This document shows, in pieces, positions 39,321 through 49,023 of a DNA stretch of 64,000 nt. Origin of the DNA: Candidatus Methylacidithermus pantelleriae. GTDB lineage: Bacteria > Verrucomicrobiota > Verrucomicrobiia > Methylacidiphilales > Methylacidiphilaceae. Positions within the stretch are counted from its first letter, which is position 1. Every line of letters starts with the position of its first letter. The notes under the pieces were generated by a model. That model was given only the letters and a program-made list of their open reading frames with translations, made no database searches and was not told the origin of the DNA. The DNA lies in assembly GCF_905250085.1 (NCBI RefSeq), contig NZ_CAJNOB010000002.1, positions 1-64,000 on the forward strand. The letters are read 5' to 3'. A program made the position numbers and the translations under genes.

Positions 39321-40913
39321 ATGAATGGAGTCGCGGAGATTCCAGAGATTCTCCTAGCAGATAGCCCCCCGATTGCCCAACGGCCCGGAGGGGAGGAGGC
39401 GTTTCTTTCTCTCCTTCGCCAGATTCCCCTTTCGGTGTGGCAGGCGTTTCTCTCCCGAAAGCGATGGGCGGGCTTCAAAAACGAGCCGATCCGGGATGCT
39501 GGCTATCGAAGACTTTTCTGGCTGACAAGCCGAGAAAACGCCTGGGCGCTTCTCTTTTGGGAGGCAACAACACTTTCTGGAACCACCGTCACCTACTTCC
39601 TTCCCCTTTCGCTTGAGCCACAGCCAAGGATAACAGACCCCTTGTGGGAAGGCTCCTGGGCAATCGCCCGGCTGCGTTCCGCAACGAGGGTTTTTCTTTT
39701 AAGTGACGCCCTTGGTCAGGACCGTTTTTGCCAAGCCTTTCTCTGTGCGTGGTTGGAGAATACAAAATCTTCCAGCTGGGATGGGCAGAGCTGCCTGCTC
39801 TGGGAAAAGGGGTCCTCCTTCCCCCCTTCCCCGAAACTCCTTCCTGTTCAAAGACCTTCCTGGGAACAGAGCCATACTTCGCTCGTTTTCGGAAACGAAG
39901 TTTTGCTCAAATGCTACCGAAAGATCGAACCAGGTAAAAATCCAGAAGAGGAATTTGCCCACTTTTTCCACAACGCATCCCCCTGCCCTCATGTGGCCAG
40001 CTGGCTCGGTAGCGTTACCTGCCGGCTTGAGAAGGGAGGCGAACAAGGGGTTGCCATCGCTTTCGAATATCTTCCCGAGGGTAAAGACGGGTGGAGTTAC
40101 ACCCTTGAGCTTCTACGAGAATGGGTAAAGAACCCACTTCCCGAAAAGCTTGATTTATGCCGGAGTTGGGCCGGAGAACTAGGCAGGGTTCTTTTTTCCG
40201 TGCACAAGGCGCTGAGCGAAACGACCGGAAGTGAGGCTTTTGATCCAGAGCCCCTGGCTCCCCAAGAAATCAAGGATTGGAAGCAAAACCTGCAGAAGGA
40301 ATGGGAGGAGACTGTCCAGTTACTTCGTTTCGCCGAAACCAAGTTCACCCCAGAGGAAAAAGAGCTCTTGGAGCAATTTTTTTCTATTGCGCCACGGTTT
40401 TCACAAACCTTGCTCCAAGCCATTCCTCAAGACTGGCAGTGCCGAAAATGCCGCTTCCATGGAGATCTTCATCTGGGTCAAATCCTCGTCACTCCGAGAG
40501 GACTGCGAGTGCTTGACTGGGAAGGGGAACCGGACCGTCCCATTGCGGAACGACGGCGAAAAGGATGCCTTGTAAAAGATGTGGCAGGCCTTCTCCGATC
40601 CTTCTTCTACCTGGCTAGCTTTCTCGCGTACGAGGAGCAAAACAAAGTGGGCCTCTCAGAAAAAATGGCAGAGATACCCGGAGAAGTAGGGGAAGCGTTT
40701 CTGGCCCGGTATTGGGAAAAGGCTAGCCTCTTGCCAACCCTGCCCCGGGATACAGAACTGCGCAACGTTCTGCTAGGCGCCTTCTGCTGGCAAAAGGCCC
40801 TCTACGAATTGCGCTATGAATGTAACCACCGGCCTTCGTGGATTCGGATCGCGCTCCAAAGTGTCCTCTGGTACCTTAAAAGCCCTTTCGTTTCCTTTAC
40901 GAACGAGCAATAG
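39321..40913 (+). CDS. Maltokinase
   Basis: It phosphorylates maltose with ATP to maltose-1-phosphate, the GlgE donor. Length is 530 residues. The kinase-like core shows an ATP-binding Lys in EVLLKCYRKIEPGKNPE, the catalytic loop FHGDLHLGQILV and the metal-binding DWEGEPDRPIAERR. The N-terminal 190 residues form the cap domain seen in Mak/Pep2 proteins. No trehalose synthase domain is fused to it. Being directly downstream of glgE supports the assignment. Confidence 0.9.
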   Translation: MNGVAEIPEILLADSPPIAQRPGGEEAFLSLLRQIPLSVWQAFLSRKRWAGFKNEPIRDAGYRRLFWLTSRENAWALLFWEATTLSGTTVTYFLPLSLEPQPRITDPLWEGSWAIARLRSATRVFLLSDALGQDRFCQAFLCAWLENTKSSSWDGQSCLLWEKGSSFPPSPKLLPVQRPSWEQSHTSLVFGNEVLLKCYRKIEPGKNPEEEFAHFFHNASPCPHVASWLGSVTCRLEKGGEQGVAIAFEYLPEGKDGWSYTLELLREWVKNPLPEKLDLCRSWAGELGRVLFSVHKALSETTGSEAFDPEPLAPQEIKDWKQNLQKEWEETVQLLRFAETKFTPEEKELLEQFFSIAPRFSQTLLQAIPQDWQCRKCRFHGDLHLGQILVTPRGLRVLDWEGEPDRPIAERRRKGCLVKDVAGLLRSFFYLASFLAYEEQNKVGLSEKMAEIPGEVGEAFLARYWEKASLLPTLPRDTELRNVLLGAFCWQKALYELRYECNHRPSWIRIALQSVLWYLKSPFVSFTNEQ

Positions 40914-41101
40914 CAAGGGGAACGCGCTTACTGGCCAAGGGAAGGGGACATACCCGGTCTACGGTCCCGGGGTAACCCTAACGGGTCTACTCACTGCTTC
41001 GGTTTTTCCGAGCCAATCCCAGCGCCTTTGGCCTACGCGGATGCAGGAACGTATCCAAGGAGAACGGTAGCCAAACCCTCCGGCAGACGAACCAAAAGAC
41101 A

Positions 41102-42256
41102 ATGCTTTGGACCCTAGCCTTTTTGGCCCTTTGGCTGGCCCACACCCTCCCCTTAGCCTCCGGGACGGGCCCGGAAAGTTCCCGGACGCCTGCGGCTTCG
41201 GAAATTCTTCCTAGCGAATCCGTACTGCAACAGAGCCTCCTAAAAGCTCAGCCTAAAGACTGGGTCAAAGGGAACCCGGACGCTCCCCTGACTCTTGTGG
41301 AATATCTTGATTTCCAATGTCCCGCCTGCCGGAGCTATGCCCCCGTCATCCAAAGACTTCTCTCGGAGTTCCATGGACGGCTGCTCGTTGTGGTACGCCA
41401 CCATCCTTCCAACCTTCATCCCTGGGCATTTCTCGCCTCACTGGCAGCCGAAGCGGCAGGCAAAGAGGGAAAATTTTGGCAAATGCACGACCTTCTTTTT
41501 GACCGGCAATCGGAATGGTCCTCGGGCTCGGATCCTCTCTCCTACTTCGAAAGCTATGCGGCTTCTCTGGGAATTCCCAAAGAAAAATTTCGAGAGGACC
41601 TCAACGATCGTACCCTTCGCGCTAGGGTCCTAGCCGATCTATGGAGCGCTTCGATCCTCGGTGCTCATAGCATTCCGAGTTTCTTTCTCAACGGTCACAG
41701 AATACCCAATCCCAAAACGTATGACGATTTCCGAACTTTAGTTCGAGCCGCAGAGATCCAAGCCACCGCGGAGCAAGTACATGAGCACGCCGATTTTCTC
41801 GTCATGGTCGATGGCAAACCTATTGATTTTTCTCTGCCCCGCTACCAGTCTGCCCGCGGCCAGGAAAAGGATCCCAAGGTTCACCTCCACCACGGTAATG
41901 GGCATGTTCTTCATATCCACGCTCGAGGAGTAACCCTCAGCTACTTTTTTCAAACGCTGGGTATTCGGTTTGGTCCCGAAGGGATGGTCATGGACGATGG
42001 ACGGAAGTATCCAAACGATGGTGGGAGACATTGGCGTCTTTTTGTCAACGGCACGGAAAACCATCTTTTGGAGCGGTATGAACCCAAGGATCTGGATCGA
42101 ATTCTTTTGACTTACGGGCCCCTACCTCCCCAAGAAATCCAGCGTGAACTTGCCATGGTTCCCAACGACGCCTGCCTCTACTCCCACACCTGTCCAGAAC
42201 GCGGAACCCCACCGGATGAGGAATGCAGCGGGCTTTTGGGGAGCGATTGCCCGTAG
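41102..42256 (+). CDS. Secreted DsbA-like thioredoxin-fold protein fused to a His-rich domain
   Basis: A 384-residue protein with a signal peptide (residues 1-21). Residues about 50-220 are a DsbA-type thioredoxin fold: the active site is C73-P-A-C76 in DFQCPACRSY, and the cis-proline region is HSIPSFFLNG. Such proteins oxidise or isomerise disulfides in exported proteins. A second domain (about 225-340) begins VHEHADFLVMVDGKPIDFS and contains VHLHHGNGHVLHIHARGVTLSYFF. Similar His-rich segments follow thioredoxin folds in other bacteria; a metal-binding role is my inference. The last 30 residues hold four cysteines. Function of the fusion is unknown. Confidence 0.82.
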   Translation: MLWTLAFLALWLAHTLPLASGTGPESSRTPAASEILPSESVLQQSLLKAQPKDWVKGNPDAPLTLVEYLDFQCPACRSYAPVIQRLLSEFHGRLLVVVRHHPSNLHPWAFLASLAAEAAGKEGKFWQMHDLLFDRQSEWSSGSDPLSYFESYAASLGIPKEKFREDLNDRTLRARVLADLWSASILGAHSIPSFFLNGHRIPNPKTYDDFRTLVRAAEIQATAEQVHEHADFLVMVDGKPIDFSLPRYQSARGQEKDPKVHLHHGNGHVLHIHARGVTLSYFFQTLGIRFGPEGMVMDDGRKYPNDGGRHWRLFVNGTENHLLERYEPKDLDRILLTYGPLPPQEIQRELAMVPNDACLYSHTCPERGTPPDEECSGLLGSDCP

Positions 42257-42289
42257 AGGGACTGATCAAGCCTGCTCGATCTAAACCGG

Positions 42290-43965
42290 GCATCCACAAC
42301 CGTTTCTACAACTATAGATCACCATCCCCCTACCAGGGAAGATCGCCCGGGACGCCGACCGAGCAGTGCTCTCAACGATTCCGCGTGCCGGGGTCTCGCC
42401 GACAAACCCCAGGTAGCGCCCAGCGCCACGTTTTCGCAGACCGAGGCCGGGGTGGCCATCCATTACCTCTCCACCGGGGTTGCGCTGCCCGCGTCGCTTT
42501 GAGTCGCCGCCGAACTTGCGCCATAGAAACGACCATACATTCTTCGTCCAGTTGCTTGCGGGTAGGACGAAAGTGACAATTCCGCCATTGCGGGTGGGTG
42601 TCACTGCCTCTGGCACGGCTCGGCGTTCGGAGCGACCCACTCCCCTCCGGGCGAGGGCACAAGGACACGCCCTAGCTAGAACTCGCCCCGTCACGGCGCG
42701 CTTAGTTGACCGCAGCGATCACAGACGTGTAGGCCGGGTTACATTCCATCCCCTCGACCCCGGGAGCAAAAAAGCCGTCTGGAGCATCGTGATCAGCTCA
42801 GCACGCGCGAAGGAAAAGAGCGGATGGGCCCGAACGGGATCCACCGAGTCAAGCTCGAGTTTTTCGCTCGCGAAGGTCCCATCGTTCGATCACAAGCGCC
42901 TTGGCCGATTCGGCTTGGGGCCAGGGCGATCGCTTTCCCCCCCATCGCCAAGGATCGCTTTTTCTTCCTCCTTGCTCTTGCCATAGAGATTCAATCGGAT
43001 GCCGCGGATTCTCACGAGATTGCTAAAGCGGTCCGTTTCGGCCAAGGTGCAATGATCCCTCGTTTCTATCGACGCCGAGCGCTTCGGCAAGGCGGCGTGT
43101 CACCCGGGAAACGGGTCCGCGCCTCGACACTTCGCAAACACCCGTGACCCCTTCCCGTCCAGCACGAAGGGTAGCTTTACCACGCATCCCGCCCGCTTCC
43201 GGACCACTTGCGCACTCTTCATCACCCCGATGACGATCCGCCTGGCCGAGAGGGCCTGGAGGATCGCCTTCTGGCCGTAGGCGAAGCACACGCCCTCAAG
43301 AACCAGTTATCGGCAGGGGCTCCCCTATCCCTCGGGCAGCCGCAATGCTAAGCCGATAGGCTCCCCTCCGAAGAGATACCGCGGCTTGGCAGGACTGGTT
43401 GCCAGCGGTCGTGTCCCTCGAGCCGAGCACAGAGAACTGGCCGCTCCATTCCACCTGCCAATCCTTATTCCAAGCCGTATAATCCGCATAGGCGTTCTCT
43501 TCCAAGGAAAACTCTTTACGGGAAGAGGCGGCGCGAACCGAAAGAGAGACACATCCGTTCGGGACCTCTGATCGGTTAGATGAGCGTCAAGCTTGGTCAG
43601 GAAGATGGCCAGCCGCCGCTTTTTCTCGTGCAAAACGTCCGGTCGCGGCTGGTTGTCCTCGAGCTCGCCGATCGCCGTTTCCGCTCTTCTGGATCCATTC
43701 CCTAGCTTCCTCAATGAGATCGGACCGCTTTTCGCTGATCGAAGCGATCTTTCCTTTGAGCTCGGAACCCACAGGGGACGGAACTCTCGGGCGGTCAAGC
43801 CAAACCGCGGCACCAAGGATCGCTCACGCTTCTTTAGCGAAACACAAGCCAGCCCCCCAATCTGGTAGAAAAAACTCCGCTCCACCCGCCCGTAGAACGC
43901 CGCATAGGTATTAAACAACGCCCCCGCTCGACCGTCACCCACAAACGCATCGGGTTAGGGAAAAG
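42290..43965 (-). pseudogene. TnpB-related gene remnant, IS607-like copy 2
   Basis: The minus strand carries, in broken frames, the same blocks as copy 1. Examples are LGSRDTTAGNQSCQAAVS (about 43430), VTRRLAEALGVDRNEGSLHL (about 43080), AETDRFSNLVRIRGIRLNLYG (about 43040-42980), LVIERWDLRERKTRA (about 42890) and TRNGGIVTFVLPAS then SFLWRKFGGDSKRR (about 42590-42500). The GVD/ETDRFGN block starts the RuvC-like domain. At least three frame changes exist. Unlike copy 1 it is not interrupted by another element. Confidence 0.75.
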
Positions 43966-44345
43966 AGCAAGCTTCCCCCTGCGATCGCTTCGAGGACCTT
44001 CTTGGCGCATTTCTGCTCGGATCTCTTCCCCTCAAGCCTGGCACACAATGAAACGATCTTTTCGTAGAGGTCCCGCACGACACAGGGGTCATTTCCTTCG
44101 GAATCCACCACTAGGATGGATCAACTTTGCTCGGCCCACGCCCCTTCCAGCTATTCGAGGCCTAAGCGCATCAGCCGATCGCGCTACTCGACCAGGATGA
44201 CGACAACCTTCGGATCACCGACCTGCCCAACGAGCTCTCTGCGATGGCCCTTCATCCTGGAGCCGACCTCCTTGACGGCCTCGACGATCTGCAAAGCTTT
44301 CCCTGATAGCCAACTCGGAGAACCCAAGCCAATGGTCTTTCCCAA
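43966..44345 (-). pseudogene. Serine recombinase (IS607-type TnpA) remnant, copy 2
   Basis: The minus strand reads ALQIVEAVKEVGSRMKGHRR and ELVGQVGDPKVVVILVE, a stop, RDRLMRLGLE, a stop, LEGAWAEQS, a stop, SILVVDSEGNDPCVVRDLYE. This matches the IS607 resolvase C-terminal half. The first stop (TAG after VE) is at the same place as in copy 1. The N-terminal catalytic part is missing. Similarity to copy 1 begins near 44345. Confidence 0.72.
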
Positions 44346-44608
44346 TCCGGTTTTTTCATCAGCGCTTGGACACCCGCGTGGAGAAGGAAAGGCCATCGAG
44401 TGGTGCTGCAACCGAACGAACGATTAGCGTCCCGGTCGGCAACTGCTTGGCCAGAGCAGGCGAGCGCCCCTCCTTCGACATCCGCCCACCCGTCTTGGAG
44501 CAAGCGCTCTCCCGCTTGGCCGCCGCACGGAACTTGATTTTCACATGCTGCCATGAAGAGCCCTTATATGCCTCAAGATTTTTATCTCTTGGCAATCCCC
44601 AAACACCC

Positions 44609-47600
44609 CTACGTAGAGCGATCGGACCGAAAGAAAGATTGAGCTTGAACCAAAAGTTCCGGGTCGCCACCCCATGCAGCGGTACAATGTGTCCGAACCC
44701 TTTCGGTTAAAAACCGTAAGAGATAATAGGGCCCGCCAGCCTTGGGCCCGGTCCCGGAGAGCTTTTCTCCTCCAAAGGGTTGAGCCTCTACCAGCGCCCC
44801 AATCATGGGGCGGTTCACGTACAAATTGCCCACTTGTGCCCGGCGAGTGACCTCCGCAATGATCCCGTCCAACCGGGTCTCGAGCCCCAGCGTCAATCCT
44901 GTGCCCGTGGAGGCAAGCCACTCAAAAATTTTTTCCCACTCGCTCTTCTGATAACGGACAACATGAAGAATCGGTCCAAAAACTTCCTCCGTTGGGAGAT
45001 CCTCCCAAGAGACCTCCCAAGCCTCGGGAAGAAAGTAGGCTCCTTGAGGGAGGGCCGAAGGAGAGCGTGCGGCCCGGGCGAGAAGACGCCCCTTTTTTGC
45101 AAGATTTTCAGTATAACTCTCAAGCCTCCGGCAAGCGTCCTGACCAATCATGGGACCGACGTCGCTATCGAGTTCCCAAGGATCCCCGACCGAAATTTCC
45201 CGGATCGCCCCCTCTAAAAGAGGGAGAAGCACTTCGGCGATTTCCTCGGAGACAAAGAGGACACGTAATGAAGAACATCGCTGGCCCCCGCTATCAAAAG
45301 CACTCGTTATAATGTCATCCACCGCCTGTTCCGGCAGAGCCGTTCCATCCACAATCATGGCATTAATCCCACCGGTCTCTGCCAGAAGTGGGATCCAGAA
45401 GGCACCCCGCCCGGCTAGAACTTGAAAGATCTTCTGGGCAGTTCGAGTCGACCCGGTGAATGCCACCCCGGAAACTCGGGGATCCTCCAACAGAGATTTT
45501 CCAAGCTCGCTTCCACCTGGGAGAAACTGGAGTGCTTCTGGGGGAACACCAGCCTCTTGTCCCAGCTTAACAGCTAGGGCAGCAACGAGAGGGGTCTGCG
45601 GAGCAGGCTTGGCCACCACAGTATTCCCACAGACCAGAGCGGCAGCTACCTGTCCTACGAAAATGGAGAGGGGAAAATTCCACGGACTTAAACATAGAAA
45701 TACACCTCTACCCCGAAGAAAGAGCTCGTTTCGCTCCCCCGAAGGGCCTGGCAGCCGTTGCGGAAACCTTACAAGCCTCTCGGCTTCCGCTGCGTAATAC
45801 CGGCACAAATCCACCGCTTCCCGGACTTCACTGAGGGCATTGGGTACGGTCTTGCCTGCTTCTTCGACCAAAAGGGAAACCAGTGCTGGGCGTTCTTTTT
45901 CCATACGCTCTGCCCACGCTCGCAGAACACTCGCACGCTCTTCCACAGGCCTCCCCTCCCAAGAAGCAAACGCTTGGTCGGCCAGGCAAAGAGCGTCTTT
46001 GCCCAGCGAGGGCGATGCTTCCTCTACTCGGCCAATCACTCGAGACAGGTCCCGGGGAGAAAAGACCCATCGTGCCACTCCTTCCTTCGGTTTCCCTCCG
46101 ACCACCGGTCTTGCCTCCCAGGTTCGGTTTCGAAACCGGGAAGTTGCCTCCCACAACTCTCTTCGAACCAAGGGATCCGAAAGATCTGGCTCGCTAGCCG
46201 CCTTCCGCTTGGGTAAATAGATTTCGACCGGCCTGGGTAGAAGTTTCTCCTGGAGACGAGCCTCCTCTTGGAAACGGATAATGGGATCGGTGGTGAAACT
46301 TCTTTCCGCTTTTTTCCATAAGGGCAGCGAGGCCACTTGACTTGCCCCGTTTTCCAAAAGCCTGCGAACAAGGTATCCTAAAAGGTCCTTCCTTGCGCCC
46401 ACCGGGGCATAAATGCGACAGGGGATTCCTCGGTGACGAAGAACGCCTTCCAGTGGCTCCCCCATTCCATAGAGTCTTTGAGCTTCCCACGCTACGTCCT
46501 CCGGGGCAACAAACTCGAACACGGCAGCCATGGTCCATGGGTTATGGGAAGCAATCTGCACCCGGAAAGAGGGGCGTTTTTGGAAAAGAGCCTTCGCGCA
46601 GGCAAGAAAGGAGAGTTCCGTAAGTTCTTTGCGGGAAAAGACCGGGTAATCCTCTAACGCCAAACTCTGCGCTCGGCGAATCTCCCAATCCCAATAGGCA
46701 CCTTTAACGAGCCGAACCGGAAGAGTCTTCCCGGACCGTACGGCGACCCACTCCAAAAGATCAATTAAACTCCGAGCTCGTTTTTGGTAAGCTTGAACCA
46801 CAAACCCGGGGCCCGTCCATCCTTGGAGTCTTGCGTCAAACCAAAGAGAAGCGGCTAGCTCTAGCGCCAGTCCCAGCCGGTCCGTCTCTTCAGCATCGAT
46901 GACCAAGCCGCAGCCCTTCCTTTGGGCCAAGATGCATAGCTCCCTCAGTGCCGGAAGAAGCTCCCGAAAGACCCCGGCCGCATACCGATACGAAAATCGA
47001 GGATAGAGAGCCGAGAGCTTGACTGAGATCTCCCACTGCCCTTCTGGGCCACCCTCGGGAAGGGCTTCCAACGCCCGGCGATACCGTTCCCAGTGTCGTT
47101 TGGCCTGATCCCAATTCCTTGCCCCCTCTCCCAGCATATCCAGGGAGTACCGTGCCGAAAAAGAGTTTGTGGCCTTCTGGAGCGCTTCCGTTACGTCCTC
47201 CGCAAAGACAAACCGGCGAATGAAAAGAGCTAGGAGCTGCTCAGAACCCCATACAAGCACCCGATTCGTCCATGGGCCCTCCCCTAGCCGGCTAATCCAA
47301 GCACCCGATGCAATAAGAAGCCCCAAGAGGGCCACCGGAAGACTAGCGTTCTGGAACCCGCAGGCAAGCCACTGGCCTTGAGAGATTTTGTCCCGGATCG
47401 CGCGGGCAGCTAGCTCAGGATCCGTTACCCGGGACAAAATCTCGGCCAGTTGCGCCAAAAGAACGCCCTCCTTTTTGTCCAAAGAAAAGAACGCAAGCCA
47501 TTCATCGACCCAGGGAGCACGAAAAAGCCGTTTCCCCTCCTCCACAAAGGCGGCTACCCGCTGGGCCGTCCGAGAGGCGTGCTCCGGCGACCAGGAAAGC

Positions 47601-47704
47601 TCTGCAAGCAAGCGCGCGCCAATCTCAAGCTCAGGGGCTCGGGACTGGGCCCAGACTTCCTTCCAGGCCGAGCTTTCCGACAAAAATCGTGTTTCCGGCT
47701 CCAT
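44609..47704 (-). CDS. putA: Bifunctional proline dehydrogenase / L-glutamate gamma-semialdehyde dehydrogenase
   Basis: PutA oxidises proline to glutamate in two steps, first with FAD, then with NAD. Length is 1031 residues. The N-terminal proline dehydrogenase barrel has DAEETDRLGLALELAASLW and RLVKGAYWDWEIRRAQ. The aldehyde dehydrogenase half (about 500-1000) has FCLSPWNFPLSIF-type, FTGSTRTAQKIF and the catalytic Cys in SGGQRCSSLRVLF. There is no N-terminal ribbon-helix-helix DNA-binding domain, so it is a catalytic-only PutA and not a repressor. Confidence 0.94.
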   Translation of the reverse strand: MEPETRFLSESSAWKEVWAQSRAPELEIGARLLAELSWSPEHASRTAQRVAAFVEEGKRLFRAPWVDEWLAFFSLDKKEGVLLAQLAEILSRVTDPELAARAIRDKISQGQWLACGFQNASLPVALLGLLIASGAWISRLGEGPWTNRVLVWGSEQLLALFIRRFVFAEDVTEALQKATNSFSARYSLDMLGEGARNWDQAKRHWERYRRALEALPEGGPEGQWEISVKLSALYPRFSYRYAAGVFRELLPALRELCILAQRKGCGLVIDAEETDRLGLALELAASLWFDARLQGWTGPGFVVQAYQKRARSLIDLLEWVAVRSGKTLPVRLVKGAYWDWEIRRAQSLALEDYPVFSRKELTELSFLACAKALFQKRPSFRVQIASHNPWTMAAVFEFVAPEDVAWEAQRLYGMGEPLEGVLRHRGIPCRIYAPVGARKDLLGYLVRRLLENGASQVASLPLWKKAERSFTTDPIIRFQEEARLQEKLLPRPVEIYLPKRKAASEPDLSDPLVRRELWEATSRFRNRTWEARPVVGGKPKEGVARWVFSPRDLSRVIGRVEEASPSLGKDALCLADQAFASWEGRPVEERASVLRAWAERMEKERPALVSLLVEEAGKTVPNALSEVREAVDLCRYYAAEAERLVRFPQRLPGPSGERNELFLRGRGVFLCLSPWNFPLSIFVGQVAAALVCGNTVVAKPAPQTPLVAALAVKLGQEAGVPPEALQFLPGGSELGKSLLEDPRVSGVAFTGSTRTAQKIFQVLAGRGAFWIPLLAETGGINAMIVDGTALPEQAVDDIITSAFDSGGQRCSSLRVLFVSEEIAEVLLPLLEGAIREISVGDPWELDSDVGPMIGQDACRRLESYTENLAKKGRLLARAARSPSALPQGAYFLPEAWEVSWEDLPTEEVFGPILHVVRYQKSEWEKIFEWLASTGTGLTLGLETRLDGIIAEVTRRAQVGNLYVNRPMIGALVEAQPFGGEKLSGTGPKAGGPYYLLRFLTERVRTHCTAAWGGDPELLVQAQSFFRSDRST

Positions 47705-47855
47705 CTCTATCCTAAGAAGCTTTTTCCAGCACGGGCCAAAAACACTTGAGGCTTATCTGCCAAACTCTCCCCACGTTGCACCCTTTGTTGACCAAGCAAG
47801 GTAACCCAGCCATTTTGCGAACGCTTGGTTTCCAGGGCACCTTTGGGTCAAAACA

Positions 47856-48878
47856 ATGCATGTAAGCGAGTTTAGCTTCGAGCTGCCCGACGAGCTCATC
47901 GCTCCCTGCCCTTGCAAATCCAGAGCCGAGTGCCGGCTTTTCGTGTTGGATCGGAATACCCAAAGCTTTTGCCATGCCACGTTTGCTGAGCTGCCTCAAT
48001 GGATTGGTTCTGAGGATCTTCTTATCTTAAACAATTCCCAGGTCCTCCCCGCCCTCCTTGAAAGCCAAGAGTCTAGGGTCTCCTTTCTTCTTGTACAAAA
48101 AGACGCGACCGACCCAACGGTCTGGATAGCGCTCGCCTCACCCGCTAAGAAAGCACGTCCAGGGACCTCCTTCACCTTCGTCGGAAAAACTTCCCTGGGG
48201 CTTTCCCCTCCGGTCACCCGAGCCTGGGTGGTGGAAGCATGGCCAGGCGGACGGCGCAAACTCCAGTTCGAAAAACCGCTGGACCTGGCGACCTTTGGCA
48301 ACGTACCCCTTCCCCCGTACGTGCGGAAACGACGAAAGGAGCTTTCGCTTCCCCTACACCATCCGGACGATGAGACCGGTTACCAAACTGTCTATGCGTC
48401 CCAGCCTGGTTCGGTAGCTGCTCCCACGGCCGGTCTTCACTTTACTTGGGAGCTTCTCGAAAAATTTCGCTACGCATTTGTTACCCTTCATGTAGGACCA
48501 GGGACGTTTCTGCCAATCCGAAGCGAAACTATCGCAGAACATCGAATGGAACCCGAATACTTTGAAATTGGGGAGGAGCTCCGACCCTTGGCCCAACAAA
48601 GCAAAAGGCTCGTTGCGGTGGGCACAACCGTGGCTCGGGTACTTGAGTCTCGTCCAAGCCTTGAGCCTGGACCTGGATGGACCGATCTTTTCATTTATCC
48701 TCCCTACTCATTCCGTCGGGTCGGAGCACTTCTCACCAATTTTCACCTACCCCGTTCCAGCCCGCTCCTTTTGGTAAGCGCGTTTGCCGGGTGGGATCTC
48801 CTCCGGGAGGCCTACAAGGAGGCGATTCGGGAACGTTACCTTTTCTATAGCTTTGGAGATGCTATGCTGATTATCTAA
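47856..48878 (+). CDS. queA: S-adenosylmethionine:tRNA ribosyltransferase-isomerase
   Basis: QueA adds the epoxycyclopentane ring precursor in queuosine synthesis at tRNA position 34. Length is 340 residues. It opens FSFELPDELIAPCPCKSRAECRLFVLDR, a variant of the family FDFDLPEELIAQxPxxxRDxxRLLV. The centre has TVYASQPGSVAAPTAGLHFT, and the end has NFHLPRSSPLLLVSAFAG. The 150 bases between it and putA (divergent) show no further gene. Confidence 0.95.
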   Translation: MHVSEFSFELPDELIAPCPCKSRAECRLFVLDRNTQSFCHATFAELPQWIGSEDLLILNNSQVLPALLESQESRVSFLLVQKDATDPTVWIALASPAKKARPGTSFTFVGKTSLGLSPPVTRAWVVEAWPGGRRKLQFEKPLDLATFGNVPLPPYVRKRRKELSLPLHHPDDETGYQTVYASQPGSVAAPTAGLHFTWELLEKFRYAFVTLHVGPGTFLPIRSETIAEHRMEPEYFEIGEELRPLAQQSKRLVAVGTTVARVLESRPSLEPGPGWTDLFIYPPYSFRRVGALLTNFHLPRSSPLLLVSAFAGWDLLREAYKEAIRERYLFYSFGDAMLII

Positions 48879-49023
48879 TGGGGAGATCTAATGGGGAGAC
48901 TGGGCCAAGTTACATCGGCCAGCCAAAGCTCAAGGCAGTACATGGAGCCTGGACAGAAGATACGGCTTGGCCTAGCCTTGGAGCTGACGAATCGGTTACG
49001 GTAGGGCTTTCTAAGGAGGTTTT

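Noticed and set aside
44359-44710. Frames of about 100 codons beyond the 3' end of putA
   Set aside because: Partly within putA in another frame and partly in the flank of the IS607-like relic; no conserved pattern.
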